64,000 nucleotides of DNA, taken from G965247775 sp965247775 (lineage in GTDB: Bacteria; Chloroflexota; Dehalococcoidia; Bin125). A program made the position numbers and the translations under genes. Below, piece by piece: positions 25,261 to 35,063 of the stretch. The stretch is taken from NCBI GenBank assembly GCA_965247775.1, contig OZ252031.1:682001-746000 (forward strand), read 5' to 3'. Under the pieces are notes generated by a model, which was not told the DNA's origin, did no database searches, and saw nothing but the letters and a program-made list of their open reading frames with translations. Numbering within the stretch: position 1 is the stretch's first letter; every line of letters begins with the position of its first letter.

Positions 25261-26634
25261 ATGGCTGCCCTCTACGACCTCACCATCGCCGAGGCCGCGC
25301 GCCGCCTCCGCGACGGCTCCCTCAGCGCCGCCGCCCTGACCGGGGCTGTCCTCCGGCGCATCCACGACAGCGAACCCGCCCTCAACGCCTACATCACCGT
25401 CACGGCCGACCTCGCCCGCGAGCAGGCCGCCCGCGCCGACGCCGACCTCCAAGCCGGCCGCGACCGTGGCCCCCTCCATGGCGTCCCCCTGGGCGTCAAG
25501 GACCTCATCGACACGGCTGGGATCGCGACGACCGCTGGGTCGGGCTTCCTGCGCGACCGCGTCCCGGCCCAGGACGCCTTCGTCATCACCCGGCTCGCCG
25601 AGGCGGGCGCCGTCCTCAGTGGCAAGCACAACCTGCACGAATTCGCCGCCGGCACCAGCTGCAACAACCCCTACTTCGGCGCCGTCCACAACCCCTGGGA
25701 ACTGGCCCACAGCCCCGGCGGCAGCAGCGGCGGCAGCGCCGCCTCCGTCCTCGTCGGCTCCTGCCTCGGCGCACTCGGCAGCGACACGGGCGGCTCGATC
25801 CGCGCACCGGCCTCGATGAGTGGCGTGGTAGGGCTGAAGCCCACCTACGGGCTCGTCAGCTGCCGCGGCGTCGTGGCCCGCTGCTGGTCCTACGACTGCG
25901 TCGGGCCGATGGCCAAGACGGTCGAGGACGCCGCCCTCCTCCTCAACGCCATCGCCGCCTACGACCCCGCCGACCCTGCCAGCGTCGATCGTCCCCTGCC
26001 CGACTACACGAGCGCCCTCGACCGCGGCCTGGATGGCCTCCGCATCGGCGTGCCCCGCGCCCAGCTCTGGCTCGACTGCGATCCCGAAGTCGCCGCCGCC
26101 TGCGACGTGGCCCTCGATCTCATGGCCGCCAACGGGGCAACGGTCGAGGAAGTCGAGCTCCCCATCCCGCCGGAGATCGACTGGACTGTCGCCCGTGAGC
26201 CAGAAGCCGCCGCTTTCCACGCGCCCTGGATGGCGGCGCACGCCGCGGACTACGGCGCCGAGATCTACGACAACCTCGTCCGCGCCGCCGCCGTCCCCGC
26301 CGTCGATTACATCAACGCCCAGCGCACGCGGCGCCAGATCAGCGACGACACCAAGACCCTGCTCGAGCGCGTCGACCTGCTGGTTTCGCCGACCAACCCC
26401 CGCCCAGCGGTCCTGATCGACGGGCCCGAGCCCGGCTTTACTTTGAGCCGCTACACCGCCGGCTACAACTTCACCGGCATCCCTGCCATCAGCGTCCCAG
26501 GCGGCTTCACCACCGGCGGCCTTCCCATCGGCATCATGTTCGCCGCCCGCCACTTCGACGAGGTCACCCTGCTCCGCGCCGCCCACGCCTACGAGCAATT
26601 GACCGACTGGCACACGCGCCGGCCCCCGGTCTGA
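25261..26634 (+). CDS. Amidase signature enzyme
   Basis: A 457-residue amidase (GatA/AtzF-like fold). The Ser-cisSer-Lys triad is complete: Lys80 in PLGVKDLIDT, Ser155 in HSPGGSSGGSAAS, nucleophile Ser179 in GSDTGGSIRAPAS. It hydrolyses a primary or substituted amide; no gatB or gatC neighbours, so a tRNA role is unlikely. Length is normal. A TATAGT hexamer at 25219-25224 is a possible -10. The neighbouring monooxygenases and transporter suggest a catabolic role. Confidence 0.93.
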   Translation: MAALYDLTIAEAARRLRDGSLSAAALTGAVLRRIHDSEPALNAYITVTADLAREQAARADADLQAGRDRGPLHGVPLGVKDLIDTAGIATTAGSGFLRDRVPAQDAFVITRLAEAGAVLSGKHNLHEFAAGTSCNNPYFGAVHNPWELAHSPGGSSGGSAASVLVGSCLGALGSDTGGSIRAPASMSGVVGLKPTYGLVSCRGVVARCWSYDCVGPMAKTVEDAALLLNAIAAYDPADPASVDRPLPDYTSALDRGLDGLRIGVPRAQLWLDCDPEVAAACDVALDLMAANGATVEEVELPIPPEIDWTVAREPEAAAFHAPWMAAHAADYGAEIYDNLVRAAAVPAVDYINAQRTRRQISDDTKTLLERVDLLVSPTNPRPAVLIDGPEPGFTLSRYTAGYNFTGIPAISVPGGFTTGGLPIGIMFAARHFDEVTLLRAAHAYEQLTDWHTRRPPV

Positions 26635-26666
26635 GGAACCACCGCCCCCGGCGCGGGCTCCGTGCG

Positions 26667-28001
26667 CTAGGGATCGGCCTCGCCCGGGGACGCCCCTCCC
26701 GGGGTCGGCGCCGGCTCCCCGCCCGCCGCCGAAGCCGCCGTCCAGAGCTGCCGCTGAGAGGCCGCGATCGCGACCACCAGGAACAAGCTGCCGAACCCGA
26801 TCGCCGGCAACAGGACCGTCAATGACACCGCCTGGCCGATGCCGGCGATCGGCAGCGTCAGGAGCTGTGCCGTCCCCTGGTTGAGCTGCACCAGACTCAT
26901 CACCCGCCCGCGCATCTCGTTGGGCACACGTTCCTGCACCAGGGACACGGTGGAAACCAACGTCGCCGATTGCGAACTGCCGAAGCCGAAGTTGCCCAGG
27001 AACGCCGACGTCAGCGTCTGCGGCAGGGCGTACACCAGCACGGCGACCGGAAAAAGCACGGCGCCCACCACCACCACGCGTGTCTTGTGCACCAGCGTCG
27101 GAATCCCGGCCAGGATCAGGGCCGTCACGGCGCCGCTGAGCAGCCAGGGCCACTGGATCCGGCCCAGGCTCGTGCCCGGCTCCTCCAGCACCTCCGTAAG
27201 CCACGTCGCCCCCAGATGGGTCACGGCCGGGAACGTCGCCGCTTGCGACACCACGAGCAGCATGATCGTCCAGAAAAGCAGCCGATCGCGCCGGGCGAAC
27301 CGCATCCCCTCACGGACGTCCTGCACGGCCCGCCCCGCGGTTTTACGGATGCCGCGCGGGGCTGCGCGCGCCTGCCGCTCGAAGCGCGTGCGGTAGCGCA
27401 ACGGCACCAGCGTCGCCGCGTTGAGCGCCGAGAACCCAGCGATCAGCAGGAACGCCCCGTCGAAGCCCAGCGCGCTAATAATGTCGCCCGAGAAGAGCAG
27501 CGTGAACAGCGCCGGTACCTGCCAGGCGAACTGCAGCGCCCCCAGTCCGGTCTGCGTGGCCGCTCCCAGCACCTCGGAGACCACGGCGTTGCGGGCCGCC
27601 ATGTCGGCGGGCTGCACCGCCGAGACCCCCAACGTCAGGAGATAGAACAGCGCGACCCCCTCCGCCGTCCCCCCAAGCCAGCGCGCGACGCCCGCGCTGG
27701 CCAGGGCCAGCACGAGCGCCGCCATCTGCAGCGCGATCAGCAGCCGGCGCCGGTCGAACCGATCCGCCAGTGCCCCCGCGTACAGCCCGAAGCCGATCGT
27801 GCCGACGCCCCGCAGCGTCCCCACCGCCCCCACCATCACGATCTCCCAGCCGGCGGGCGCCTGGTCCAGGACCCAGAGGATCTGGACCACGAAGATCACG
27901 GGCCCCAAGGACCCCGTGATCAGCTGCCCCAGCAGCAGCAGCCGGAAATCACGCACACGGAGCAGGCCCCACGCTGTGGGGCCACGGTGGGCTTGCGACA
28001 T
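26667..28001 (-). CDS. MFS transporter
   Basis: A 444-residue major-facilitator protein with about 12 membrane helices, for example LLLLGQLITGSLGPVIFVVQ near the N-terminus, LLFWTIMLLVVSQAATFPAV in the middle and VSLTVLLPAIGFGSLFLVVA near the end. GLYAGALADRFDRRRLLIAL is the loop 2-3 motif (G-x3-D-R-x2-RR). It resembles the enterobactin-exporter-like and macrolide-efflux-like (MFS_3) branch, so efflux is more likely than uptake. The start ATG 28001 is preferred to a GTG at 28040; no strong ribosome site is seen for either. Confidence 0.88.
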   Translation of the reverse strand: MSQAHRGPTAWGLLRVRDFRLLLLGQLITGSLGPVIFVVQILWVLDQAPAGWEIVMVGAVGTLRGVGTIGFGLYAGALADRFDRRRLLIALQMAALVLALASAGVARWLGGTAEGVALFYLLTLGVSAVQPADMAARNAVVSEVLGAATQTGLGALQFAWQVPALFTLLFSGDIISALGFDGAFLLIAGFSALNAATLVPLRYRTRFERQARAAPRGIRKTAGRAVQDVREGMRFARRDRLLFWTIMLLVVSQAATFPAVTHLGATWLTEVLEEPGTSLGRIQWPWLLSGAVTALILAGIPTLVHKTRVVVVGAVLFPVAVLVYALPQTLTSAFLGNFGFGSSQSATLVSTVSLVQERVPNEMRGRVMSLVQLNQGTAQLLTLPIAGIGQAVSLTVLLPAIGFGSLFLVVAIAASQRQLWTAASAAGGEPAPTPGGASPGEADP

Positions 28002-28097
28002 CGATTGGACGCTATCGGCCCAGGTGCCCCTGGGCGACACAGCCCGTCACAGCCCCCCGAACCCGCCCCGGCCCTCGGACGCGCGGTCCGGCGCTGC

Positions 28098-29207
28098 TTA
28101 GGCCGTCCCCATCCGCAGGACCGCCTTGATGGTGCTCCCCGCCAGCATGTCCGCCACCGCCTCGTTGATGGCCGCGTGCTCGTAGTGACGCACCAGCCGG
28201 TCGACGGGCAGCCTGCCCTCCTGGAACAGCTCGATCAGGGACGGTAAGAACGTCTGCACGTCGCTCTCGCCCTGCACGCACCCCCGCACCATGCGGCCCT
28301 GCTGGATCGTCGCCATCTCCAGCGCGACGTCCGTCCCGGGCCGCGCGCTGCCCACCAGACAGGCGGTGCCGCGCGGCGCCAGCACCTCCACCGCCGCGCG
28401 CAGCGCCTCCGGCGCGCCGGCGGCCTCCAGACAGAACTTCGCGCCCCGCCCCCCGGCCAGGCGGCGGACCTGCTCCACCAGCCCCTCTTCCTTGGCGTTG
28501 ACCGTGTGGGTTGCGCCCAGTTCACGCGCCAGCGCCAGCCGCTCCTCGAACAGATCGACCGCGATGATCGGCTCGCAGCCCGCCAGCTTGGCGGCCATCA
28601 GCCCCGCGAAGCCCACGGTGCCGCTGCCGAAGGCCACGTAGGAGTCCCCGGCTTCCGGCTTGAGCACGTTCAGCACCGCGCCGGCGCCCGTGTTCACCCC
28701 GCAGGGAAACGCGGCCAGCACCTCCAGTGGCGCCTCCGCGGGCACGCGGATCGTGTTGCGCTCGGTGGCCAGCGTGTAGCTCGCGAAGGACGACTGCTGG
28801 AAGAAGGAGCCGTACACTGCCTTCCCACCGCGTCGGAAACTCAGCGACGATTCATCCGCCCGGTAGCCGCTCTGCTTCAACTCGGCGGCGCGGGCGCAGT
28901 ATGCCCCGAATCCGCTCAGACAGTCCGCGCACTCCCCGCAGGACGGGTTGGCCATGAGCACGTGATCGCCGAGCTTGAGCGAAGTCACCGCGGAGCCGGC
29001 GCGCTCCACCACGCCCGCTCCTTCATGGCCGTACACCGCGGGGCAGGGGATGGAGAAGAAGCCGTCCCGGGCGTGCACGTCCGTCTGGCAGATGCCGCTG
29101 GCCACCACGCGCACCAGCACCTCGTTCGGTCCGGGCTCGGCCACCTCCAGGCTGTCGATCTGCCAGCGGCCGGATCGTTCCGGCATCACCGCCGCGGTTG
29201 CCTGCAT
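28098..29207 (-). CDS. Zinc-dependent alcohol dehydrogenase (aryl-alcohol type)
   Basis: A 369-residue medium-chain dehydrogenase. Catalytic zinc ligands: Cys40 (SGICQTD), His61 with Glu62 (YGHEGAG) and Cys in FPCGVNTGAG. The structural-zinc loop has CGECADCLSGFGAYC with four Cys. The Rossmann motif is VAFGSGTVGFAGL, and VDLFEERL supplies the NAD-binding Asp. The sequence resembles aryl-alcohol and class III-like dehydrogenases. It oxidises an alcohol to an aldehyde with NAD. It lies between the MFS gene and the large amidase, all minus strand. Confidence 0.92.
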   Translation of the reverse strand: MQATAAVMPERSGRWQIDSLEVAEPGPNEVLVRVVASGICQTDVHARDGFFSIPCPAVYGHEGAGVVERAGSAVTSLKLGDHVLMANPSCGECADCLSGFGAYCARAAELKQSGYRADESSLSFRRGGKAVYGSFFQQSSFASYTLATERNTIRVPAEAPLEVLAAFPCGVNTGAGAVLNVLKPEAGDSYVAFGSGTVGFAGLMAAKLAGCEPIIAVDLFEERLALARELGATHTVNAKEEGLVEQVRRLAGGRGAKFCLEAAGAPEALRAAVEVLAPRGTACLVGSARPGTDVALEMATIQQGRMVRGCVQGESDVQTFLPSLIELFQEGRLPVDRLVRHYEHAAINEAVADMLAGSTIKAVLRMGTA

Positions 29208-29311
29208 CGTCCTGCTCCTTCGTGCCTCAGGCCTGGGCCGCCCCTGGCCGGGGCGGCGGCTCCGCTTCCTGCATCACCAGCGCGACGCGGCGCCCGCGCA
29301 GGCGCTGCCCT

Positions 29312-31642
29312 TCACTCGCCGATCGACAGCGGGCCGAAGGCCGGCGGCGGAATCCGCCGCCTGGAGGCCGCCTCATAGGCCGACGCCACCCGCAGCAGTA
29401 CGTCCTCCTTGCCCGGATCGGCCCGGAACACGAGCGAGAAGGGCAGCCCTGGCTCCGCGATCGTCGTCGGGCTGGTGGACGGCGTCGAGACGTATCGGCT
29501 CCCATCCGCGCTCAGCGAGAACACCGGGTCGTAGACCGTCGTCACGTATCCCGCCGGCACCAGCATCTCCGTCAGACCTGCGTTGGGGCCGTACAGCGAC
29601 TCCGGGCGCAAGTTGTGGGGGACATCGTATTGGTGCGGTCCCCCGATGATCCCCGGCGGCCACGGCGTGTGCAAGCGGACCAACACATCCAGCTGGTTCT
29701 CCAGGATCACCATCATGTCCACCCGGCGCAGCAGTTCCCGCAGCATGATGCGCTCGTCGACCCCTTGACGTCCGCCCTGCGGATTGCGCGGGTCGGCCAC
29801 CTCTTCCCAGTTCTTGAAGGCGGCCCGCTGATCGTCCCCCCAGAACTTCGAGCGCGCGTTCAGCGTGGGGAAGTCCGCGAGCGATTCCTTGAAGCCCCGC
29901 TCCCGCCAGTCCGCCGCCCGCCGGCTCAGGTATTGCGGGAGGTGGAACCGGAACCCCATCGCTATTTCCTGCTCTTGGATCGTGGCGATGTCCAGATTCG
30001 CCGGCGGCGCGATCCGTCCCTCCGCCATCTCCACCATGTAGTCGATGGGCCGCAGCGCGCCCGTTCCGAAGACCATGCCGGGCGCGAACTCGGTCGGCAC
30101 GATCGCCGCGGCGAAGTCCGGGAACAACGGCCTTCCCTCCGGCCCCAGCCGGAAGAGGAGGTCGGGCATGAACACGGGCAGGAGCCGGGCCAGCGCCCGG
30201 CGGAAATCCGTCGTCATCGCTTCCATCTCGGGATCCGGCACCCACAGCGGGTCGGACGACTCCACGAGCGTCGCCCCCAGATGGCCGCCGAGCACCGTTT
30301 TGATCTCCGCCGCGGCTGCGCTGACGATCGGCTCCTCCGTCTTGGAGCCCGGCGGGAACACCATGGACTCCCGGATCACCCCAAGGCGCATGCCCGCCAG
30401 CGCGCCCGTCTCCCCGCCCGACAGGTGGTCGGCGTATGGGCTGCTCAGCACCGACGCCCGCGGCACGGTGGTGTAAGGGTCACGCGCGTCGTAGTACCCG
30501 GCCACGGGATCCTTCAGTGCGTCGAGCACTTTGGCGCAGTCGCCCAGCGTGCGGCCGTGGATGCCGCTGCGGTCGCAGTAGATGTCCGCGCCGATCGCCC
30601 CGCCGTCGAAGCCCAGCATCGCCTTGTGCGGCAGGATCAGCGCCACCGCATTGTGATTCGACGGCCCCCGGCAGGAGGCCCGCGTCTCCTCTCCCAGGCT
30701 GGCCATCACCAGGTTGGCGCTCACCGACACCGCCGAGCCCGCACTCGAGCCGAGCGAAGCCGCCCGCGTCGTGTCGTAGGGGTTGCCGGGATTGCCGCTC
30801 CAACTGCTGCGCTGATGGCCCAGCACCGACGGCAGCACGCGCTCGGGCGTGTGCCGCCCGCCCGGATCCCCAGCCCGCCCGTTGTATTCCGTGTTGACCG
30901 CCTTGGCGAAGATGATCGCGCCCTTGTTGCGCAGTTGCTCCACCAGCACGTGGTCGCGTGCCGGAAAATCGATGTCGTAGCCCGCGTCGCCGCCCCCCGT
31001 CGACCGCATATCTTTGACGTCGAATGAGTCCTTGAAGGAGAAGACCACGCCGTACATCGGCATGGCCTCGAGATCGGGCTCGTGCCCGAAGCGCTCGTCC
31101 AGTTCGGCCGCCTGCTCCAGCGCGTCGGGCAGCCGCCGGAACACGTCGCAGACCGGCGGTGCGCCGGGAGGCAGCGGGCCCTCGGACGGATGCCGGTCGA
31201 AGTCGCCCCGGCACGTGACCGACCGCTCGCCGCGGATGTTCAGCGTCGCCAGCGCGTTCAGCTGCCCGGCGTTCGCGATGCCCGCGATCATCCCGAACTG
31301 CTGCTGCACGCTGGGATCGGACGCCGTCGCCTCCATGCGGCCGTACTCCAGCGGCGGCCCCCGGTACTCGTCGAGATCCGGCAGCAGCGTCGATGCCTTG
31401 ATCGTGTCCCGCGGGAAGCGCAGGGGTGCCCCCGCCCGCACCGCGCCCGCCGCCGCCGCCGCCACCCGCGCCCCGTCCTCTGTGACGAGCACGCTGGCGA
31501 CCCCGTTATAGGCGCGGGCGCGGGCGACGTATTCCTCCACGATCGCCGCACACGTCGTGCGCCCCGACTGGATCGCCGCCTGCAATTCCCCGATCGTCGC
31601 CTCCTCGAGACGAAACCGCTCAGCCGCTGCGCTCTGCTCCAT
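29312..31642 (-). CDS. Long amidase-signature-family protein
   Basis: A 776-residue member of the amidase signature family, far longer than the usual 450-550. The triad region is recognisable: Lys in VVFSFKDSFDV, cis-Ser in SLGSSAGSAVSVS, and a nucleophile segment changed from G-T-D-T-G-G-S to SLGEETRASCRGPSN. The extra length is a long N-terminal segment before the Lys (about 200 residues) and an enlarged C-terminal part with FGTGALRPIDYMVEMAEG. Activity is plausible but the substrate is unknown. GGGGGAGG precedes the ATG at 31642. Confidence 0.85.
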   Translation of the reverse strand: MEQSAAAERFRLEEATIGELQAAIQSGRTTCAAIVEEYVARARAYNGVASVLVTEDGARVAAAAAGAVRAGAPLRFPRDTIKASTLLPDLDEYRGPPLEYGRMEATASDPSVQQQFGMIAGIANAGQLNALATLNIRGERSVTCRGDFDRHPSEGPLPPGAPPVCDVFRRLPDALEQAAELDERFGHEPDLEAMPMYGVVFSFKDSFDVKDMRSTGGGDAGYDIDFPARDHVLVEQLRNKGAIIFAKAVNTEYNGRAGDPGGRHTPERVLPSVLGHQRSSWSGNPGNPYDTTRAASLGSSAGSAVSVSANLVMASLGEETRASCRGPSNHNAVALILPHKAMLGFDGGAIGADIYCDRSGIHGRTLGDCAKVLDALKDPVAGYYDARDPYTTVPRASVLSSPYADHLSGGETGALAGMRLGVIRESMVFPPGSKTEEPIVSAAAAEIKTVLGGHLGATLVESSDPLWVPDPEMEAMTTDFRRALARLLPVFMPDLLFRLGPEGRPLFPDFAAAIVPTEFAPGMVFGTGALRPIDYMVEMAEGRIAPPANLDIATIQEQEIAMGFRFHLPQYLSRRAADWRERGFKESLADFPTLNARSKFWGDDQRAAFKNWEEVADPRNPQGGRQGVDERIMLRELLRRVDMMVILENQLDVLVRLHTPWPPGIIGGPHQYDVPHNLRPESLYGPNAGLTEMLVPAGYVTTVYDPVFSLSADGSRYVSTPSTSPTTIAEPGLPFSLVFRADPGKEDVLLRVASAYEAASRRRIPPPAFGPLSIGE

Positions 31643-31780
31643 GTGTGTGACCTCCCCCTCGGTGCTCGCCCTCGATAATAGGCCGCGGCAGTCCCCGCAC
31701 GCGGCCGGATCCAGCCGGGATCAGGTCACCCCGTCGGCCATCGTGCCACGATCGCGCGCTGCGGCTCCTCCCGTGGCGCC

Positions 31781-31912
31781 CTAGGACGGCCCCCGCGCCC
31801 TCCGGCCCCACGCGGCCACGAGCAGGGCACCGACGATCGCCCCCAGCGTTGCCGCGCAACCGACCAGCAACGCCAGACGCCACCCCCACGGCTCGCACTG
31901 CCCCGGCCGCAT
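31781..31912 (-). CDS. Possible 43-residue single-pass membrane protein
   Basis: The reading begins MRPGQCEPWGWRLALLVG and continues through a hydrophobic helix to LLVAAWGRRARGPS, so one transmembrane helix with a basic tail (positive-inside end). GGGAA lies about 8 bases before the ATG at 31912. It sits upstream of the long amidase, same strand, 138 bases away. No family is recognised; the call rests on composition and ribosome site. Confidence 0.4.
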   Translation of the reverse strand: MRPGQCEPWGWRLALLVGCAATLGAIVGALLVAAWGRRARGPS

Positions 31913-32252
31913 CGGCGGATTCCCGGGCGGGTCGCTCGCCCCTGGCCGCCCTGCTCCCCCGGCCAGCGCGTGCACGCGACACGCGTTGAGCCCCCGCTGT
32001 GCCCGATTACGGCAGCGAACCCCGCTTCATGCGATCGCCGGGCACTGCGGCTGGGCCACGCTCACGCTCGATTCGTCGTTCGCCCGGCGAGCCGGTTCAC
32101 CCGGCGGGTCCCGGAGAGGGACTGTGGGCCGTCCCAAGGAAACCTCGCTCGATCTTCGACGCTCAGCTGGAGGGCCTGAAACCCCGGCGGCGGCGCTACG
32201 CAAACCGGCCGCACACAAAGTGGGCCCCGGGCGTCGCCGTCGCCGATCCGCG
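31913..32252. other. Stretch with no recognised gene
   Basis: Frames here are open in several registers because of GC content, but none shows family motifs, a hydrophobic pattern or a convincing ribosome site. No strong hairpin was noticed. Confidence 0.5.
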
Positions 32253-32396
32253 CTAACCGGCCTGCGTCCCCGCGATCGTCTCCAGGCTCTGTCCCCGCTC
32301 GATCTCCCTGCGGTAGTAGTCGCAGTCGAAGTCGTCCGGGTGCGACTTCCGCAGCGGCCCATAGATCGAGGGCCGGCGGGCCGTCTGTGGCGGAGT
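32253..32396 (-). pseudogene. Unrecognised C-terminal coding fragment
   Basis: One minus-strand frame reads 47 residues, including PSIYGPLRKSHPDDFDCDYY and REIERGQSLETIAG, to a TAG at 32253. The residue mix, with many charged and aromatic residues and Asp-rich turns, is unlike the Ala/Arg/Gly/Pro noise in the other frames, so it looks translated. There is no start codon before the upstream in-frame stop. It is probably the 3' end of a gene broken by a frameshift or deletion. No family is recognised. Confidence 0.35.
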
Positions 32397-32485
32397 CTAC
32401 GCCAACCGGCGGCGTGGCAGGCCCCAGACCGGCGGCCGCGCCGCAGGCGGGAGCAACGCGGCCAGGCCCCGCCATCCGTCGGACG

Positions 32486-33646
32486 CTATTGCGTTAGACG
32501 AAGGATCTGCCCATCGGCCGTCAGCAGGTAGACCTCTCCCTGCCCGTCGACGCCGAACGACGTCGCCTGCCGCCCGGTTTCGAGGATCACGCGGGGCGCA
32601 TCGAGACGGTCGGCGTCCATCGCCCACAGCCGCCCGCTGCAGTAGTCGGCGAAGAGGTGGACGTCGGCGATCGCGGGCAGGCCGGCGCCGCGGTACACCA
32701 CGCCGCCGGTGACGGAGCAGTTGCCGTTCACGTGCAGGTAGGTCGCGACTGGGAGCACGGTCCCCGCGGAGCTACAGCGCTCGCTGGCGAAGCAGCGCTC
32801 CCCCTCCAGCCGGTTCCAGCCGTAGTTCCCGCCCGCCACCACCACGTCGATCTCCTCAACGGCGTCCTGCCCCACATCCGCCACCCAGAGCTGGCCTGTC
32901 AGCGCATCGAAACTCATTCGCCAGGGGTTGCGGAGGCCGTAGGCAAAGATCTCGGCCCGCGCCCCGTCGCGGTCAAGGAAGGGGTTGGCGGACGGGACTC
33001 GGTAGGGCTCCGCCTCCGACGCCCGTGAGACGTCGATGCGGATGATCGAGCCCAGCAGCGTCGCGAGGTCCTGCCCGTTGCCGAACGGGTCCCCGCCCGA
33101 TCCCCCGTCGCCGAGGCTCAGGTACAGCATGCCGTCCGGCCCGAACCGGATCGCGCCGCCATTGTGGTTGCTGAACGGCTGCCCGACCTCCAAGATCGTC
33201 AGCTCCGTCGACCGCGGCGCCCGATCCCCAGAGACCACGAAGCGCGACAACCGGCTGCGATCCTCGCCCGCGACCGTATAGTACGCATAGAGGGCGCCGC
33301 TGCTCGCGAAGCCCGGCGCCAGCGCGACGCTCAGCAATCCCTCTTCGCCTCCGCCGCTGACGGCGTCGCGCAGATCGATCAGGGTCGTCTCCCCACCGCC
33401 GTCCAGGCCGAAGGAGGCGCACCACGCCACCCTGCTCCGCGATGAAGACCCGCTCGCCCGGGTAGGGTCCCAGCTCGATCGGCTGGTCGAACGCCCGCCC
33501 GCTGAAGGCCGGCGCGAGCGTCAGGCGTCCCGGTCCGTAGAAGGCCCAGATCGCCTGCCCCGCTCCACGCGCGGCAGCGCGTTCAACTGCGGCGGCACAG
33601 CCGGATCGAAGGTCAAGAACGACTGGGTCGCCGCATGCTCCCCATC
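32486..33646 (-). pseudogene. PQQ-dependent sugar (aldose) dehydrogenase-like protein, frameshifted N-terminus
   Basis: A soluble glucose/sorbosone dehydrogenase-type beta-propeller. The clean part (32486-33430) has GEEGLLSVALAPGF, QPFSNHNGGAIRFGPDGMLY, GDGGSGGDPFGNGQDLATLL, GLRNPWRMSFD and DVGQDAVEEIDVVVAGGNYG. It would oxidise an aldose using PQQ. The N-terminal part (RLTLAPAFSGRAFDQPIELG, RVFIAEQGGVVR) lies in other frames; at least two shifts are needed, near 33428 and 33558, and a stretch before them (TQSFLTFDPAVPPQLNALP) is in yet another register. No signal peptide could be read because of the damage. Confidence 0.75.
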
Positions 33647-33780
33647 CTACGCCGGCGGGATCCGGCGGCCCGATGGACGCCGTCGCCGTCCGTCGGCGAT
33701 AGGCATCGTGGGCACTCCCTGGCGGCGCGTGTCTTGATCACGCGGATGGGCGGGCGGCCAAGTCTGCGCGACACGCGCCG

Positions 33781-34932
33781 TTAGGTTCGGGAGCCCAGGA
33801 ACCAGTCCCGAATCCGCGCCCCCTCCTCCACCGGGTAGGTGTGGGAGAGATCGGGGATCTCGCGGTATTCCAGGGCTGCACCGGCCCGTCGCAGCGCCTG
33901 AGCCGCGACGCGCGTCCGAGCGACGGGGAACATCCAGTCCTGGACGCCATGGGTCAGATAGATCGGCAATCCCGCCAGCCGCTCCGCCCGCGCCCGATCG
34001 ATCATGGCGGGATGGAAGGACGCCGCGATCGGGGCCAGGTGGGTTGCGGGCACTGTTTCCAGCAGCCCGGCCAGCAGCGTGAAGCTGCCGCCGTCCGACA
34101 TCCCGCTCAGCAGCACGCGCGAACGGTCGACGCGCCAGCGCGCCGCGATCTGCTCGATCATCGCGCTCAGGCTGGCGCCGTCGACCCGCGGGTCGTCCAG
34201 CGACCAGGTCCGGCCCTGCGCCGTTGGGCTGAGGAGGAGCGCGCCCGCCCCGCGCACCTCACGCAGCCACGACCAGAGGAAATCTCGCCCGTTCCCGGAA
34301 CCGCCGTGGAGGCCCACCACCAGCGGCCACGCGGTCGTCGCGTCGTAGTACTCGGGCACGTACAGCGAGTAGCCGCCCCGCGCGTCCCGATCGTTGTGCA
34401 CGTGGATCATCCCCACGGCGGTCGAGCCGGGATGCGCGCGCGCGATCTTGGCGATCAGCGTCGCGTCCTGACGCTGGTCGGCGCAGAGGAAGAACTCGCT
34501 CACGGCTCGCGACGCCGCGGACGCCAGATAGAGCGCCTCGAGCGCCCGGCTGCTGCCGCGCAGCGCTCCGTAGGCGCTGCGGGTCGGATCCAGCTCCGTC
34601 AGCGAGGCCGCGAGGCGCTCGTGACTCTGTATGGCCGCAGCGGCCGCCGCTCGCAGGTTAGGGGCGAACGGCTGCAGGGACGGTGGCCAAACCATCCCCT
34701 CGAGCCGCGCCGCGGCATCGATAAGCGGTGCGCATCTCGGCCCCGCCGCGGCGACGATCGCCGGCAATTCGGGCGGGTTCAGACGCCGGCCGGCGTCACG
34801 GAGGGCCTCCAGGGCGTCGAGGAGCGGCGGCACGAAGGCGGACCCCACGTCCAGGGCCTCGGTCCCATCCTCACTCACAACCCCATCCTTCCCCGTGGCG
34901 CGTGCGCCCACCTCATCCATCCGGCCCCTCAT
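33781..34932 (-). CDS. Esterase/phospholipase-carboxylesterase-like alpha/beta hydrolase
   Basis: A 383-residue protein. The N-terminal half (about 1-180) is helical, rich in Ala and Leu, of unknown role. The C-terminal half is a dienelactone-hydrolase/carboxylesterase core: WPLVVGLHGGSGNGRDFLWS, nucleophile SGMSDGGSFTLL, acid in THGVQDWMFPV, His in PDLSHTYPVEEG. All three catalytic residues are present. Start is either ATG 34932 or the in-frame ATG 34920, which has AGGGG very close upstream. It stands downstream of the SDR gene on the same strand. Confidence 0.85.
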   Translation of the reverse strand: MRGRMDEVGARATGKDGVVSEDGTEALDVGSAFVPPLLDALEALRDAGRRLNPPELPAIVAAAGPRCAPLIDAAARLEGMVWPPSLQPFAPNLRAAAAAAIQSHERLAASLTELDPTRSAYGALRGSSRALEALYLASAASRAVSEFFLCADQRQDATLIAKIARAHPGSTAVGMIHVHNDRDARGGYSLYVPEYYDATTAWPLVVGLHGGSGNGRDFLWSWLREVRGAGALLLSPTAQGRTWSLDDPRVDGASLSAMIEQIAARWRVDRSRVLLSGMSDGGSFTLLAGLLETVPATHLAPIAASFHPAMIDRARAERLAGLPIYLTHGVQDWMFPVARTRVAAQALRRAGAALEYREIPDLSHTYPVEEGARIRDWFLGSRT

Positions 34933-35063
34933 CTGGGAGATGCCCGGAGCAGGTGTTCCGCATCGGACCGCAAGCGGCGCCCGGGCGCAGTGTCGTCAGC
35001 GCCCGTCCGCAGAAGGTAGCCCCCTTCGCGAGCGCGGATAGGACCCGGGGCCCGCAAGCGGTA

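Noticed and set aside
25246..27204. A very long minus-strand open frame opposite the amidase gene
   Set aside because: Its translation is low-complexity Gly/Ala/Val/Arg without motifs; it is the mirror of strong GC codon bias in a clear amidase gene.
31999..32256. Plus-strand 85-residue frame between the amidase and PQQ-enzyme genes
   Set aside because: Arg/Pro-rich with no motif, no ribosome site, and overlapping a better minus-strand coding fragment.
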